The notes beneath the pieces are model-generated. The model saw only the letters and a program-made list of their open reading frames with translations. It was not told the origin of the DNA and searched no databases. A stretch of 30,919 nt of DNA from Haplomitrium mnioides (taxonomy: Eukaryota; Marchantiophyta; Haplomitriopsida; Calobryales): contig JBNGIS010016508.1 of assembly GCA_049999725.1 (NCBI GenBank), positions 1 to 30,919 on the forward strand, given 5' to 3'. Positions 19,513 to 29,640 of the stretch are shown here, in pieces (the stretch's first letter is position 1; each line of letters starts with the position of its first letter). Made by a program: the position numbers and the translations under genes.

Positions 19513-22169
19513 CATTGAAAGATTCTAGATTTCTTTGTGGAGCATCCATGGTATCTTGGATTGTGAGTGAGAATTTGATCAAACAATTAGAGGTTGTCTA
19601 TGGTATCTCGGACTACTGGAGATTGCAAAGTTCTTCTCATATCTGATTTGTGAAAAGCCATGCAGATTCTTGATGTGTGAAAAAAAAATCTGCAACAACA
19701 TTTCTAGTTTGTTTTCTTGCTGCAATAGATTTTTCAAAAGAGGAACATGTTCTAGAGTTGTTTGCAGCTATTTTTTAAGCATCCTTTGACCAAGCAAAGT
19801 TTTTTGTTCGTCATTTTTTGAGCAAGGAAATATTTGAGAAAATCAAGGCACATTTTGTACAAGAGAAAAATTTTGTTGAAAGAAGTTTTTTGGGTCAAAA
19901 ATGTGTGCGAAAGAAGAAGATGCAATTTTTGTTGAGGGAATTACATGTGTTTAGGGATTCTTCCTCATAAAGCTTTATCGATTTTGGCTGCAAGAAATCC
20001 AAATTGCATGCTATAGGATTCGTGTGTGCAGAGTTTCATCAAAGGGGACATCACTTGTCGAGGAGTATAGTTTTGAAATATGGCATTGAATAACGAGGAG
20101 TTGGGCATCAACTGTTCAACATGACAAAAGTTGCTTGTCAAGGATGACAGAAATTTTCATTCAAGGCATGGATTGCTGAGCATGACAAAATTGTTTGTCA
20201 AGCAGGGCGGAAATTCCATGCATGGGAAGAGATTTGAGTAGGCTTCATTGAAGGTGGAGGCTCGATTGAATGCATATTGAGAATAGAGCTTCAATTGGTT
20301 TGAGCTATTCTGAATATCACCTCTATGTTAGACTTTCTATGGAACTTTATTTGCTTTGAGCTCATGTGAAAGGCTTCATCAAGTGCACTAGCATTGATAA
20401 GCTATTTGTTCTGGGAACTTTGGCTTCCCAACCAGCTTTGATTCCTTCTCCACCAAACTTTTTCTTCAATGATTGCTTCAACAAGCTCTAGACTATTTCA
20501 CCTTGATTGGAGCGCAGACTTGAATCACATTTTTGTCCTTGAATTTGTAGAATTGGGTGCCCTCTTTGTGTGAACATTCATCAATGCAGGTTTGATGATT
20601 GACATTGAGAGCACAAGTTGTTTTGCCTAGCACCAATAACATGCAAGAAGGTGGAGGGTTCTTGCAGCATCACTTCAAGTCAAAGAGTGTGGACATTTGA
20701 TCTAGTAAAGGAGAGAAGCCCCTCCATAAGCATCATCACAGAGTTGTGGGCAGGTCTTCATTTGCTTTGTCAAGCAGCAAATTTGTTGAAGGCAAATTGT
20801 TCAAAGGAGATTTGTTTAAGCATGTATACTTTGGTGTAGAGGAGGTCTTATTTGGAGCACTATTACTTAACAAGAAGAGGTTTTGGCTCAAGAAATTCTA
20901 GTTCACCAATCTAGTGTAGGATTGTTGTGTGAACAGAACAAATATACAATATTGGCAAGGACTACGATGGATTTTTCATAAGAGCAAGACTAGAGTAGAG
21001 GCCTCTGTATCTCTGGTTTCTATTGTAGCAGATTTTGGTAATTGTAGACGTAAACCAAGAGCATTTCTTGCACCAGGAAATTGCAAAGTTAGCTAAGTCA
21101 TAGCCAACAATCTTCTACACAACATTCATACTCTCTTCAAAGAAAAGCAATAAATGTGAGCTTGGCAATGGTGGCCAGTAGGAAAGAAGGGTGATATGTG
21201 GTTTGTTGGAACAAAAAATGGCATATTGAATCTCTGAACAAGACTTGGATAGGTTCTTGAGACATCATATTATGTTTTAAAGCCAAGGGACACAAACCTC
21301 TGATCCGACAAAGGAAGAAAAATTAGCCCAGAACCTTGCGATGAGCTATGTGAAGGTGGTTGGAAGTGTACACCAACAAGCTCAAGGTGCACAAGCATTT
21401 TTGGAAGTAGCAATTTGCTAAAATTGAAGCCAAGAAAGAAGCCGGATTGACATTTCAGAATTTTAGTGAGAGGTTCACAGGAAACCCACTGCCATAAAAC
21501 TGTTTGCAACATAAAACATGGGTAATTGATTTCTAATCAAATTAAAAACAAAATTTTTGGTGAAAAACAAACTTTCTGAATTTAAAGAGAGGCTGAACCA
21601 GACCCTCTGCTAAGTGGTGCAAGGGTGGTAGGAGTCTACCAACATGCTCCTAGGGCGTATGCTATTTGGAAACCCAAATTTTTGCTAAAAACTTGTTTGC
21701 AAAAAAAGCAAAGATCAGTTTGCAATGCTCAAAAGACGAGCGACATTATTCTGTTCTGATTTGTTGTCAACTTTGTTCCTAGTTTGAGAAGAAGACCAAT
21801 CAACTAGGATTGGCCAGTAAAGTGTACCCTATTCATAGAATAAAGAAGGGTCACTTGTGCTTATTTGTGCATATCAATTGACTTGTGGGCAAGTGGTTGA
21901 GTGACAATAGCACAACTTGTGAGTTGTGAGTGAGTTCAACTAAGCAAAGGTCAACACAGATCATGCTAGTAGAAGGTTATGACACAGAGTCACTCGCAAT
22001 GGCATCTAGTTTTGATCTGTAGTAGGAACGACTTAGCAACTGGTGAGTGACCATACATCAAACAAAGAGGAGGAACCTCTTTTTAGCACTTAAGTATATT
22101 CCTCTTTGACATAGGATACGGATGAGATGTATGGAGCGACAAAAGGTCGAGGAGGTTCTCTTGTGCAAT
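19513..22169. other. Long non-coding stretch before family C gag, with internal duplications
   Basis: No protein domain is recognisable in 2.6 kb. Two local repeats are visible. CATGACAAAA-TTG-TTGTCAAG occurs at 20130 and 20182, about 52 bases apart. GGTGGTTGGAAGTGTACACC followed by AACAAGCTC (21357) has a diverged copy at 21632 (GGTGGTAGGAGTCTACCAAC, then ATGCTCC), about 275 bases apart. Near 22055, CAAAGAGGA pairs with TTCCTCTTTG. The stretch may be an untranslated leader, a lost gag extension or another decayed insertion. Confidence 0.4.
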
Positions 22170-23160
22170 AGGCATTATTTATCTAGATGATTTCATCCAA
22201 ACATTTGACACTTGGTGTGATATGCAAACATTGCAAAATTTTGTTCTATGTATAACTTTCATGGCATAGAAAGTTTTGTTTCAACATTTAAAAGAGTAGC
22301 ACATAGATGATTACCATGAACTGTGGCGTGATTATTTGACTGAGATTGAGGACTAGAGATAGTATTGGTCACCCAATTATGTCTTCATTACTTATGGTGG
22401 AAGGACGAGTGTTCATTACCTTGCAACCCATATTGCATCCTCTAGTGGCACTAGCCACAACATTGGTGCTTCAAAGGCAAGAGGAGATTTCAGTACACCT
22501 ATTCCAGTCACTACATCATAGAGTGGAGGGATCCTATTGTTTAACCTTGTGTTGAGTTTTTTGAGCTTTTGAGATAGAATTACCAGAGCGTGAGGATCGA
22601 TAAGTTGAAGAGTTTGTAAGAGTTCCAATGAAAGACTTGAGAGAGTTTGAGAGAAGCCTACACTAGGATGAGAAGGTTCATCAGTGTTACAAAGGAGGTG
22701 AAAGAGGCTCAAGTCGTCCAGTTCTGCTATGCCATTCTTGATAGGGATTTGAGGAAGAAAGTGAGAGATGCCACCCTTCTCAAGGATTCTGATCCCACTC
22801 TAGCCATTGTTTTTACACTATCAAAGAGTATTGAACTCAACTTGGTAAATGAGAGAGTAGTCACTACTGATTTTGAGAAAGAAATGCCAAAATTTGCGTC
22901 TCCAACCACATCTAATCATAGACTGTGTGATGAAAGGGCTAGAAGGCTGGACAACAACCAAGTAAACAGAAGGCGTTGCCATCTTTTGCAGGTCAGCACC
23001 CATGTTGTTGGACTTGTGGTGGAGATCATTTGCAGAAGCTATGTTCATAGGCAAAGAAGCCACGAGTAGCACGTTATGGAGATGCAAGTGCTGTTGGCTT
23101 GCAACAATATGACCATTGTGGGGTCATTGGTCACAAAAAAAATATATGTTTTTTCGCTTC
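22170..23160 (+). pseudogene. Family C gag with two zinc knuckles
   Basis: The capsid is visible first as FIQTFDTWCDMQTLQNFV (22197-22250), then YHELWRDYLTEIED, then after frameshifts EAYTRMRRFISVTKEVKEAQ and DRDLRKKVRDATLL (22650-22790), the typical second half of Ty3/gypsy gag. Two nucleocapsid knuckles share one frame. 23006-23044 is C-X2-C-X3-H-X4-C (CWTCGGDHLQKLC), followed by a stop two codons on. 23108-23149 is Y-DH-C-GVIG-H-KKNI-C, in which the first cysteine has become tyrosine (TGT to TAT). The X3 spacing is also seen in other plant gypsy elements. It would package element RNA. Confidence 0.8.
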
Positions 23161-23930
23161 ACTCGGAGCTACAACGAGAAGGAGCTTGCACATGTGAGCA
23201 AAGAAGAGGTGGGCAAGGTGGTTGTGGCCTAAGAGCACCATGAGCTTGGAGAGATGGGGCAGGTGCTCCAACCGCTACTATGGACTCGAAGGATGCTAGG
23301 ATTGCACAGTTGGAGCAACAATTAGCTACCATGACTACAACACAGGTGAGTCCCAACTCTGGAGATGAAGCCTCTACTTCATATAGAGTTGACATAGGAT
23401 TAACTTGCATGGGATTTATTGGTAGGGAAGCCCATGTTGATGCATTTGTGATGGTAACCAGAGCAGCAGGCAAGGCTCTTGAGCCTAGGGGAGCAACAGT
23501 GGAGTTGGATTCTCAGAAAGGAGATGCTTGTCGGCAGATTAAACTTCTACAGTCATTTGAGTTGACATATTGGGTGAGCACTACTTCCACACATCTGACT
23601 CAAACTTCCAAAGATATGGAGAGATTAGCCAAAGTAGAAGGGAATGCATCTTCAGCTATGGAGATGGCCAAGTTTGTGTGGTCTAGAAACCATTGTTTTC
23701 AGCTATGGATGTGTTGACCAGAGGAGGCACACCAGTTGAAGTGTTCAAGTTGGCAGCCACATTATGTAGAAAGACTTAAAGTGCTACTTCTAGTATTGAG
23801 GGGAGACTTGTGAGTAGAGAAATTGACCCAAGTGCCTCTACATCTAGAGGTGAGACATGGCATTTTGCAACAACCCGATTAATGAAGTTATTAGCCCGAC
23901 AAGAATTTGAGAGGACAAGTTTTAGACCCA
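23161..23930 (+). pseudogene. Family C linker between gag and protease, with coiled coil
   Basis: The longest open piece (23280-23717) begins DSKDARIAQLEQQLATMTTT, with heptad-like spacing of I/L residues suggesting a short coiled coil. It continues with a Ser/Thr-rich stretch and TSKDMERLAKVEGNASSAME. I recognise no enzymatic domain. A second piece starts at 23810. By position it is the region between nucleocapsid and protease of the polyprotein. Confidence 0.55.
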
Positions 23931-24370
23931 GTGTGGTGTCTATCGACAATCAGAGTGGTGTTTTCCGACTTGTTGGTCTTTCAAATATGGTATGCAAGCT
24001 AGGTAGAGTGTTGTTGGATACAAGTACACAATTGTTGATGTTGGGCAAGTCAGAGCTGTATAAGGATTGGGATTGAGGCCAAGAGATGTGGAGATTTGCT
24101 CTTTTCCAATCCATACTTCATTGGAAGGACCTTCACTCACACAATACATCACACGTGGAGAGATCAAGCTTAGAGTCCAAGCTGATCATCCTCACATATG
24201 AGCACTCGAGCCATACTCACCAAGGTTGAGTCTTATAATGTTTTGGTGGGGTGTATAGTGTTATATCCCATGGAGTTCACTATTGATTTTTGGGATGAGT
24301 TAGTGTCCTATCGGCTTGGATGGTGATATGAAGAGGCACCATTGAGCAAGTTGCATGTCAAACTTAGTTG
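23931..24370 (+). pseudogene. Family C protease (retropepsin-like)
   Basis: 24002-24049 reads GRVLLDTSTQLLMLGK. The catalytic aspartate (24017-24019) and threonine are present, while the glycine of D-T-G is serine (GGT to AGT). After frame changes, 24225-24330 reads ESYNVLVGCIVLYPMEFTID then FWDELVSYRLGW and a stop, a conserved C-terminal part of this protease class. The domain would process the polyprotein. It lies directly upstream of the methyltransferase, so it would have released it. Confidence 0.75.
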
Positions 24371-25730
24371 ACCATTTGGGCGTCCACTATCACAGTCTAT
24401 GGCATTATTAGCATTTTATGAGGTGATTGTTGACTGATTCGACTTGTTGGAAGGGAATGCACATGCATTTGAAATTCCTTCCATTGATGAGGCATCCATT
24501 GAGTTTATGAGGCCAACATCATGGTCATGCAAGGTGATTCCAATTGGTGGAAGTAAGGAGAGGTTGTAGCAACTACAAGCATCCAGATTGGTTGAGGATG
24601 TTTGGCTGAATGCATTTGCGTCATATCTTGCACTTGATGGTTTTGTCATACCTCGGCCTATGAATCTTTCACCATTACATACTATGCTGATTTCATGGCA
24701 GTATCTTGTTCATGGTATTTGTTTGTTGGAGTTGTTTGGAAGCATCAATACATGATTAACAGCTATGCTCCAAGTAGGGATTCTAGTTCGGGGGGTATTT
24801 GTATGTGGAGAAAGGTGAAATCGCTTGAAGAATCTCCTTGAGACATGTGGCATTGATGGTTGAGCAATATCCACAATTGCTTCCAATTAGTGCAGCACAA
24901 GGTTATCTGCATGCATTGTCGACCGACATCTTATTACTGGAGATGGAACACTTAGCTCGAGTGGGATCGATTGATTTTTTGATTCATGGATGGCTATGCT
25001 AAGGCCATTCAAAGGCTGGTTTAGGCCAAGGGTTGCAAGACCCTTGCTCAAAATTGTGTTTGGGAGATGTTGAGGATTCTACGCTATCTCTAGTTCCATC
25101 AAGTACCATCTCTTGTATATATCTTGGAAAATGTGCCTATCTTGGGAGATCATTGCTAGCGTCTTGTGGAGAGTGCTTATTAGATGCGCTCTTGGATTGG
25201 AATTGTTGTATTGTTGGATGCAGCACAAGCAAGATCACAAGTACATCGTCCACGATTGTGGTGGACCAACTTGATGCCTACTGAGGTGCTGAAGAGAGCT
25301 TATAACAGGTTTGTGAGATCACCAAGTGTCATTAAGGATGATGTTTTGGATTTTGAATGCCATGCTTAGAGGGTGCTTTATGCTGATTGTCCACTATTGG
25401 CGTTAGTCAACATGGTAGGTCGACTTTGTAGAGCATTGCCCACACTAGTGAGTCATCTTGCATCTTATGCATTTTGGGCAAGAGGCCTTGGTCTTATTTG
25501 GCATGCAACCTTGCAAAAATTGGTGGAACCTAATGCCGGAGAGAGAGGGTCTTAGATCGACTTTGTAGAGCATTGCCCACACTAGTGAGTCATCCTGCAT
25601 CTTATGCATTTTGGGCAAGAGGCCTTGGTCTTATTTGGAATGCAACCTTGCAAAAATTGGTGGAACCTAATGCGGGAGAGAGATGGTCTTATTTAAAATA
25701 CAACCTTGTGAAAATTGGTGGAACCTAATG

Positions 25731-25740
<10 letters not shown>
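24371..25740 (+). pseudogene. Cytosine-C5 DNA methyltransferase domain, motifs I to IX (first part)
   Basis: Ordered signature motifs of DNA cytosine methyltransferases lie across three shifting frames. Motif I (AdoMet site) at 24714-24785: GICLLELFGSINT, a stop, LTAMLQ. Motif IV at 24982-25060: IHGWLC, a TAA where the Q of PCQ is expected, GHSKAGLGQGLQDPCSKL. The catalytic cysteine is present at 24997-24999 and the preceding proline is leucine. Motif VI at 25118-25138: YILENVP, the E-N-V that binds the target cytosine. Motif VIII at 25217-25270: DAAQARSQVHRPRLWWTNL, in the same frame as motif VI. A motif IX-like stretch at 25431-25500: RALPTLVSHLASYAF. The I-IV-VI-VIII-IX-X order is the normal one, not the rearranged order of plant DRM enzymes. 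The upstream 24371-24700 part (SRLVEDVWLNAFASYLALDG) has no known match to me. Confidence 0.85.
25420..25740 (+). repeat. 137-bp tandem duplication inside the methyltransferase
   Basis: 25420-25556 and 25557-25693 are near-identical (TCGACTTTGTAGAGCATTGC at the start of each). They differ at a few positions, as in CATCTTGC against CATCCTGC. A third, 57-bp-spaced partial unit (25684-25740, ATGGTCTTATTTAAAATACA) follows. The duplicated segment carries the motif IX-like region. The high identity shows that this duplication is much younger than the domain's decay. Confidence 0.95.

Positions 25741-25776
<36 letters not shown>
25733..25776. repeat. (AG)22 microsatellite at the LINE 5' junction
   Basis: Forty-four bases of pure AG, grown from the GGAGAGAGA that ends each copy of the neighbouring duplication, and directly followed by the truncated LINE. 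The DNA after the LINE begins GAGAA. Confidence 0.95.
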
Positions 25777-25777
<1 letters not shown>

Positions 25778-26554
25778 AGATAAGCTAAAGAGGCCACTTT
25801 AATGTGGCTTATTTTCCAAAGAGGTGTGCAAGTAGGGAGTTTTAGAAAAAAGACATAAAAGCCTAGTTATGAGATTGATGCAAGATGTGTCTGCTGCAAG
25901 GAGGACTCACTGGAAGATATCATTCACTGTTTCTAGATTTGCCCTAGGATCAGCTCTATCTGGAAATGGGCAGGGAATATAATTAACAGATTAGTGTTTG
26001 CTATTTAGGGGAACTCCAAAAGGTGGAAGCCAACCTGGCAGGAATGCATCCTAGGTGACAAAAATCCTAAGGCCCTGGCCATAGTTCAAGGGATCTGGTC
26101 CCTTCTAAGAGGAACAATACTTTACTCTATATGGCTCTCTAGGAATGTCATTGTGTTCGAGAAGTTGTTCATGGATATGTATTGCTTAAAGAAGGAAATC
26201 TGGAAGAGATTGATCGAGTATGGAAAGAAAGCTTGGCACGATGCCTGTAGAAACTGGAGGAAGGCTCAAAGTGAAGAAAAGAGAGAAAATTTTCTGGAAA
26301 CCTTTGACAGAACCTAGGGTGCTAGGCATTTTCTCTGTATCCGTGATGAAGACAATGTTTACTGGAATCTGGATGTTAGTAGTAATATGGATTGAGGGTA
26401 TTGGTCTGCTGTGGTTTACTAGGCTTGATCCCGAAAGGGATTGATGGGTTGCTGCTTTTGCCGCTCGGCCTGATTGCTGGCCGCGGTTGTACCTTTGATG
26501 CTTGAAAGTAATAAAGCTGTTTACTTTCGGTCAAAAAAAAAACAAAAAAAAAAA
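25777..26554 (+). mobile_element. 5'-truncated LINE with poly(A) tail
   Basis: The protein part reads LMWLIFQRGVQVGSFRKK, then CVCCKEDSLEDIIHCF with a stop, C-P, SIWKWAGN (25813-25970). This is the zinc-binding C-terminal domain after the LINE reverse transcriptase (C-X2-C-X7-H-X4-C with W). It continues ILGDKNPKALAIVQGIWSLL and LRGTILYSIWLSRNVIVFEK to about 26165, then ENFLETFDRT near 26290. A 3' untranslated region follows with a GAAA-loop hairpin (26425-26444), the polyadenylation signal AATAAA (26510-26515) and an A-rich tail (26533-26554). The 5' end lies at the (AG) run. The insertion separates methyltransferase motif IX from motif X. A short GAGA target duplication is possible but masked by the microsatellite. 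Confidence 0.9.
26425..26444 (+). other. GAAA-tetraloop hairpin in LINE 3' UTR
   Basis: TTGATCCC-GAAA-GGGATTGA forms five Watson-Crick pairs next to the loop, extended by two G-T wobbles and a T-A pair. Such 3'-end stem-loops are recognised by reverse transcriptases of some LINEs. That role here is inferred. Confidence 0.6.
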
Positions 26555-26700
26555 GAGAATTGGAGTTTTCTACTAGTACCACTGCTATTGCATCTGTCGC
26601 CAAGATTGAATGATGCCATCTGCTGGGACAAGCCATGGATTTGAATTGTCTTACTTGGATTATGAGTTTGGAGGTAGCTAAATAGTGGAGGATGCAATCT
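26555..26700 (+). pseudogene. Methyltransferase motif X (second part, after the LINE)
   Basis: The domain resumes with FSTSTTAIASVAKIE, a stop, C-H, and LLGQAMDLNCLTWI (26620-26661). LLGQAMDLN is a motif X type sequence, corresponding to the R--LLGNA/Q of C5 methyltransferases that completes the AdoMet pocket. It carries on the protein text cut at about 25740. Its presence shows that the whole catalytic fold, not just the N-terminal half, was once in the element. Confidence 0.8.
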
Positions 26701-27024
26701 TCTAAGATGACCAACTCACCAATAGTCAGTATGCAGCCTTTTGGAATAGTCAAGGCTATTGTTGGGGGCATAGTATCAGGTACCAAGGAGGCTATGTCAG
26801 GGCTAATCCACACATCTAAAGTTGCAGCAAGTCATTTTTTTGACAATCGGATTTCAGCCCAAGGGAGTGATAGTTCAGCGGATCACAATTTATGTCTGAC
26901 TCCACCACATCACATGTTAGCTAGCCAAATTTCAGCAAAGCTTGATGTGAAGCAAGAAGATCACTTGACTCTTGTGGAAAAATGGGTGCTACAAGTTGGA
27001 CCCCAGTTAACAAGAGGTCATAGT
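26701..27024 (+). pseudogene. Linker between methyltransferase and RT
   Basis: An open stretch (26692-27039) reads IVKAIVGGIVSGTKEAM and ISAKLDVKQEDHLTLVEKWV. No domain is recognised. It leads directly into the RT N-terminal motif without a stop until 27037, so it is the polyprotein linker. Confidence 0.55.
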
Positions 27025-27960
27025 GCAGAGGTACACTAGGTTTTGCATGGTCACTCACATTGCTTTGCGTTTAGTAAGAAGGATCTAGGAACTTTGAGAG
27101 GACCAGCCATCTGGAATGAGTTGGCTAGTGATGCACCTATTTTTCAATGTCCATATCATTATAGTGTGGCAGAGAGAGGGTTGACATAGACCAGGATGCA
27201 AGATTTGTTGGAGGTTGGATTGGTGGAGATGTCATGTAGGGAATATGCATCTACCACATCTAGCTATGCTAATCAAGAAGGAGGTGCATGAGAACTACAT
27301 CGACAGGAGGATGTATGATGATTATCGTCTTATTAATCGATAGACCAAGTTTGACAGGTATGCTATGCCTACACTAGAGGAAATCTTTGATGCAATTGGG
27401 CATGTTAAGATCTTTAGCTTGTTGTATTTGAGAGCAAGATACCATCAGCTTCTATTGAGGCAAGAGGACATGGCCAAAATAGTGTTTTGAGGTATTGTTG
27501 GACATAGGAAGAACAATTATATCAGTGGTTGCTCTTACCATTTGGGTTGAAGAACGCACCAGCTGAATTCCAGAGGGTGATGGACAAAGTTCTTACAATC
27601 TTGGACTTTGTCAAGTGCTACATTGATGATATTTTGGTATATTCATGACATGTGGATGAGTATCCAAGGCATTTGCAAGTGGTGTTTGACAAGCTTAGGT
27701 ACCACGGGTTGAAGCTGCATCCAAGAAAATGCAAATTCTTCTAGGACCAGATTGAGTATCTAGGACACACTATATATTTAGGAGGATTGGGTGTGTAGTA
27801 AACTAAGATGAGTGCTATTGCTGAGATTCTACAACTCACTGATTTGAGTGAATTGTGTGTCTTTTTGGGATTGGCTAGTTATTACAAGAGATATGTGAGA
27901 GGTTTTAGCTAGATTGCCAAGCCCTTGACCATGCTTACCAAGGTTGATTAGGAATGGATA
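27025..27960 (+). pseudogene. Family C reverse transcriptase
   Basis: N-terminal HCFAFSKKDLGTLRGP (27058-27105). Then PIFQCPYHYS and MQDLLEVGLVE (the I-ES-SP slot). The palm follows with RYAMPTLEEIFDAIG and IFSLLYLRARYHQLLLRQED (27357-27465). LPFGLKNAPAEFQRVMDKVL (27538-27597) and YIDDILVYS (27619-27645) hold the catalytic aspartates. GLKLHPRKCKFF, a stop, DQIEYLGH (27709-27765) and VFLGLASYYKRYVRGF (27859-27906) close the domain. Several stops are at Q, W or R positions. The F-AL--E/K-I slot has a frameshift at about 27240. Confidence 0.9.
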
Positions 27961-28440
27961 TGGGGTGAAAACCAAGAGAGGACATTCCAGGAGTTGAAAG
28001 GTAAATTGAATTTTGCACTTATTTTGAGGAAACCTCTTACAAGGAGACCATTTCAACTTCATACTAATTGGAGTAGAGAAGGGCTAAGAGCAGTGCTGAC
28101 TTAGAAGGATGATAAGAGAGAAGAAATTTTTGTAGCCTTTGCAAGTAGGTCAAATAATTTGGCTGAGGCTAAGTATAGCTCCTATGAGAGAGAGTGTTTG
28201 GCAGTAGTGTGGGCTATGGCATACTTTCCTTGTTTTTTGCTTAGTACTCTATTCACTTTAGCTACAGATCATCAACCCCTCAATGGTTGATAGAATTTGA
28301 TAAGCTCACAAGCAAGCTTGCCATGTGAGCATTGTTGATGCAGGAGTATGACTTCCAGGTGGTTCATAGGTCTGGTACGACCAACTTTGATGCAAATGAA
28401 TCGAGTTGTAACCGATCAACAAGCTTGCATGACGAGGCTG
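27961..28440 (+). pseudogene. Family C RNase H and tether
   Basis: FQELKGKLNFALILRKPL leads to FQLHTNWSREGLRAVLT and a stop (28051-28105), where the first catalytic aspartate of T-D-W/A-S is asparagine. Then FVAFASRSNNLAEAKYSSYE and RECLAVVWAMAYF (28135-28225, with the catalytic E), then LATDHQPL (28258-28281). EYDFQVVHRSGTTNFDANES (28345-28404) is the usual end of the domain. Confidence 0.85.
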
Positions 28441-28784
28441 ATGTCCATTGGCATGAGGAGTTTGATAAGAAGATGGTGCGAGGTTTGTGTGCATGTGCCT
28501 TTTTTTCTTGGATGCCAACTTGGAGTGGATTGGTGGCTAACCCTACTGATAGAGTTAGTGTTGAGATCTCAACAAGAGACATAGTTAAGGATTCTAATTT
28601 GAATCAAGATATTCACAATGATGGGCATATGCTGGAGTATATACACACAGATTTTCTGAGTGAACAACTTTATGCCAATGAGAGAGAGATTGAGTCCATC
28701 ACCGAGTCAAGAAATTCAAGTGAGAAAGGGCTCAGATTTTGTGAGTATGAACTGTTGGAAAGGTATGTGTTGTGCCTAAGCTGA
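28441..28784 (+). pseudogene. Linker between RNase H and integrase
   Basis: Open from the tether to 28782, with acidic text such as SVEISTRDIVKDSNLNQDIH and HMLEYIHTDFLSEQL. No domain recognised. It is continuous with the RNase H tether and ends just before the integrase zinc finger, so it belongs to the same polyprotein. Confidence 0.55.
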
Positions 28785-29640
28785 TGTAGCGTCTTGCACT
28801 GGTGCGCCATGCCCATAAGGAGTTGGGACATTTTGGGGTGAAGCACACCTTTAGTTTGTTGCAGTAATAGTATTGTTGGCGGGGTATGAACATCGATGTG
28901 CAACAAAGGGTCGCCAAGTGTGTGGTGTGTGATAGAGTTCAAACATCATTCAATACTCCTACTCCTCAGTTGCAGCTACTACCTATCATAGGTTTGGGAT
29001 ATCATTGGAGTTTGGATTTTGTAAGTCCCTTGACCCAACGGCACACTAGGTATGTGTTGATGATGGTGGATCATTTCTCCAAGTAGATTGAGTTGGTAGC
29101 CTTACTAGACAAGACTAATGAAGGAGTGGTTGTCACTTTTTTAGATCGAGTTTTCAATCATTTTGGAGCACCTGTTGAAGCATTGAAAGATCATAGTACA
29201 TAATTTTGAGGTGAGTTTGAAGTTTTGTGTGAGTAAGCTCTCCATGATCACTATACTACGTCTAGAGATCATCATGAGGTAGATGGGCTAGCTGAACGAG
29301 ACAATGAAGAGAGCATTGCGCAAGTATAGCTTGCAAGCTGGTCACCATTGAGATTGGGATCTCCAATTACAATGGCTTGCTATGGGTTACAAGTTCAATA
29401 AGCAAGCATGTTTGGCATCTTTTTCACCTTAATTTTTATTATATGGGAGGGACCTTGATTTACCCTCATCTATTCGACGGGGTGTCACTATAGTTGTCGA
29501 GATGTTTGGGTACAGGTATGTTTAGAGAGAGCTTGGATGTTTGAGAGAGTTATGTCTATGGTGTTTGACAACCTTGCCATTGCTTAGCATCATGATACTT
29601 TATAATATGCTACCATACAAGGAGGTGGATGTCGTAGTAG
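28785..29640 (+). pseudogene. Family C integrase
   Basis: Zinc-binding HHCC region: VRHAHKELGHFGVKHTFSLL, a stop, YYWRGMNIDVQQRVAKCVVCD (28802-28933), with both H and both C kept. Catalytic core: first D in WSLDFVSPLTQRHTRYVLMM then VDHFSK (29010-29084); second D in VEALKDHST (29174-29200); third in DHHEVDGLAERDNE (29267-29310), where E follows DGLA. Beyond about 29330 the frame breaks, with ACYGLQ and FGIFF as remnants of the usual AYN-S-H-STG--PF. A stop ends the first D block at 29085. Confidence 0.85.
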
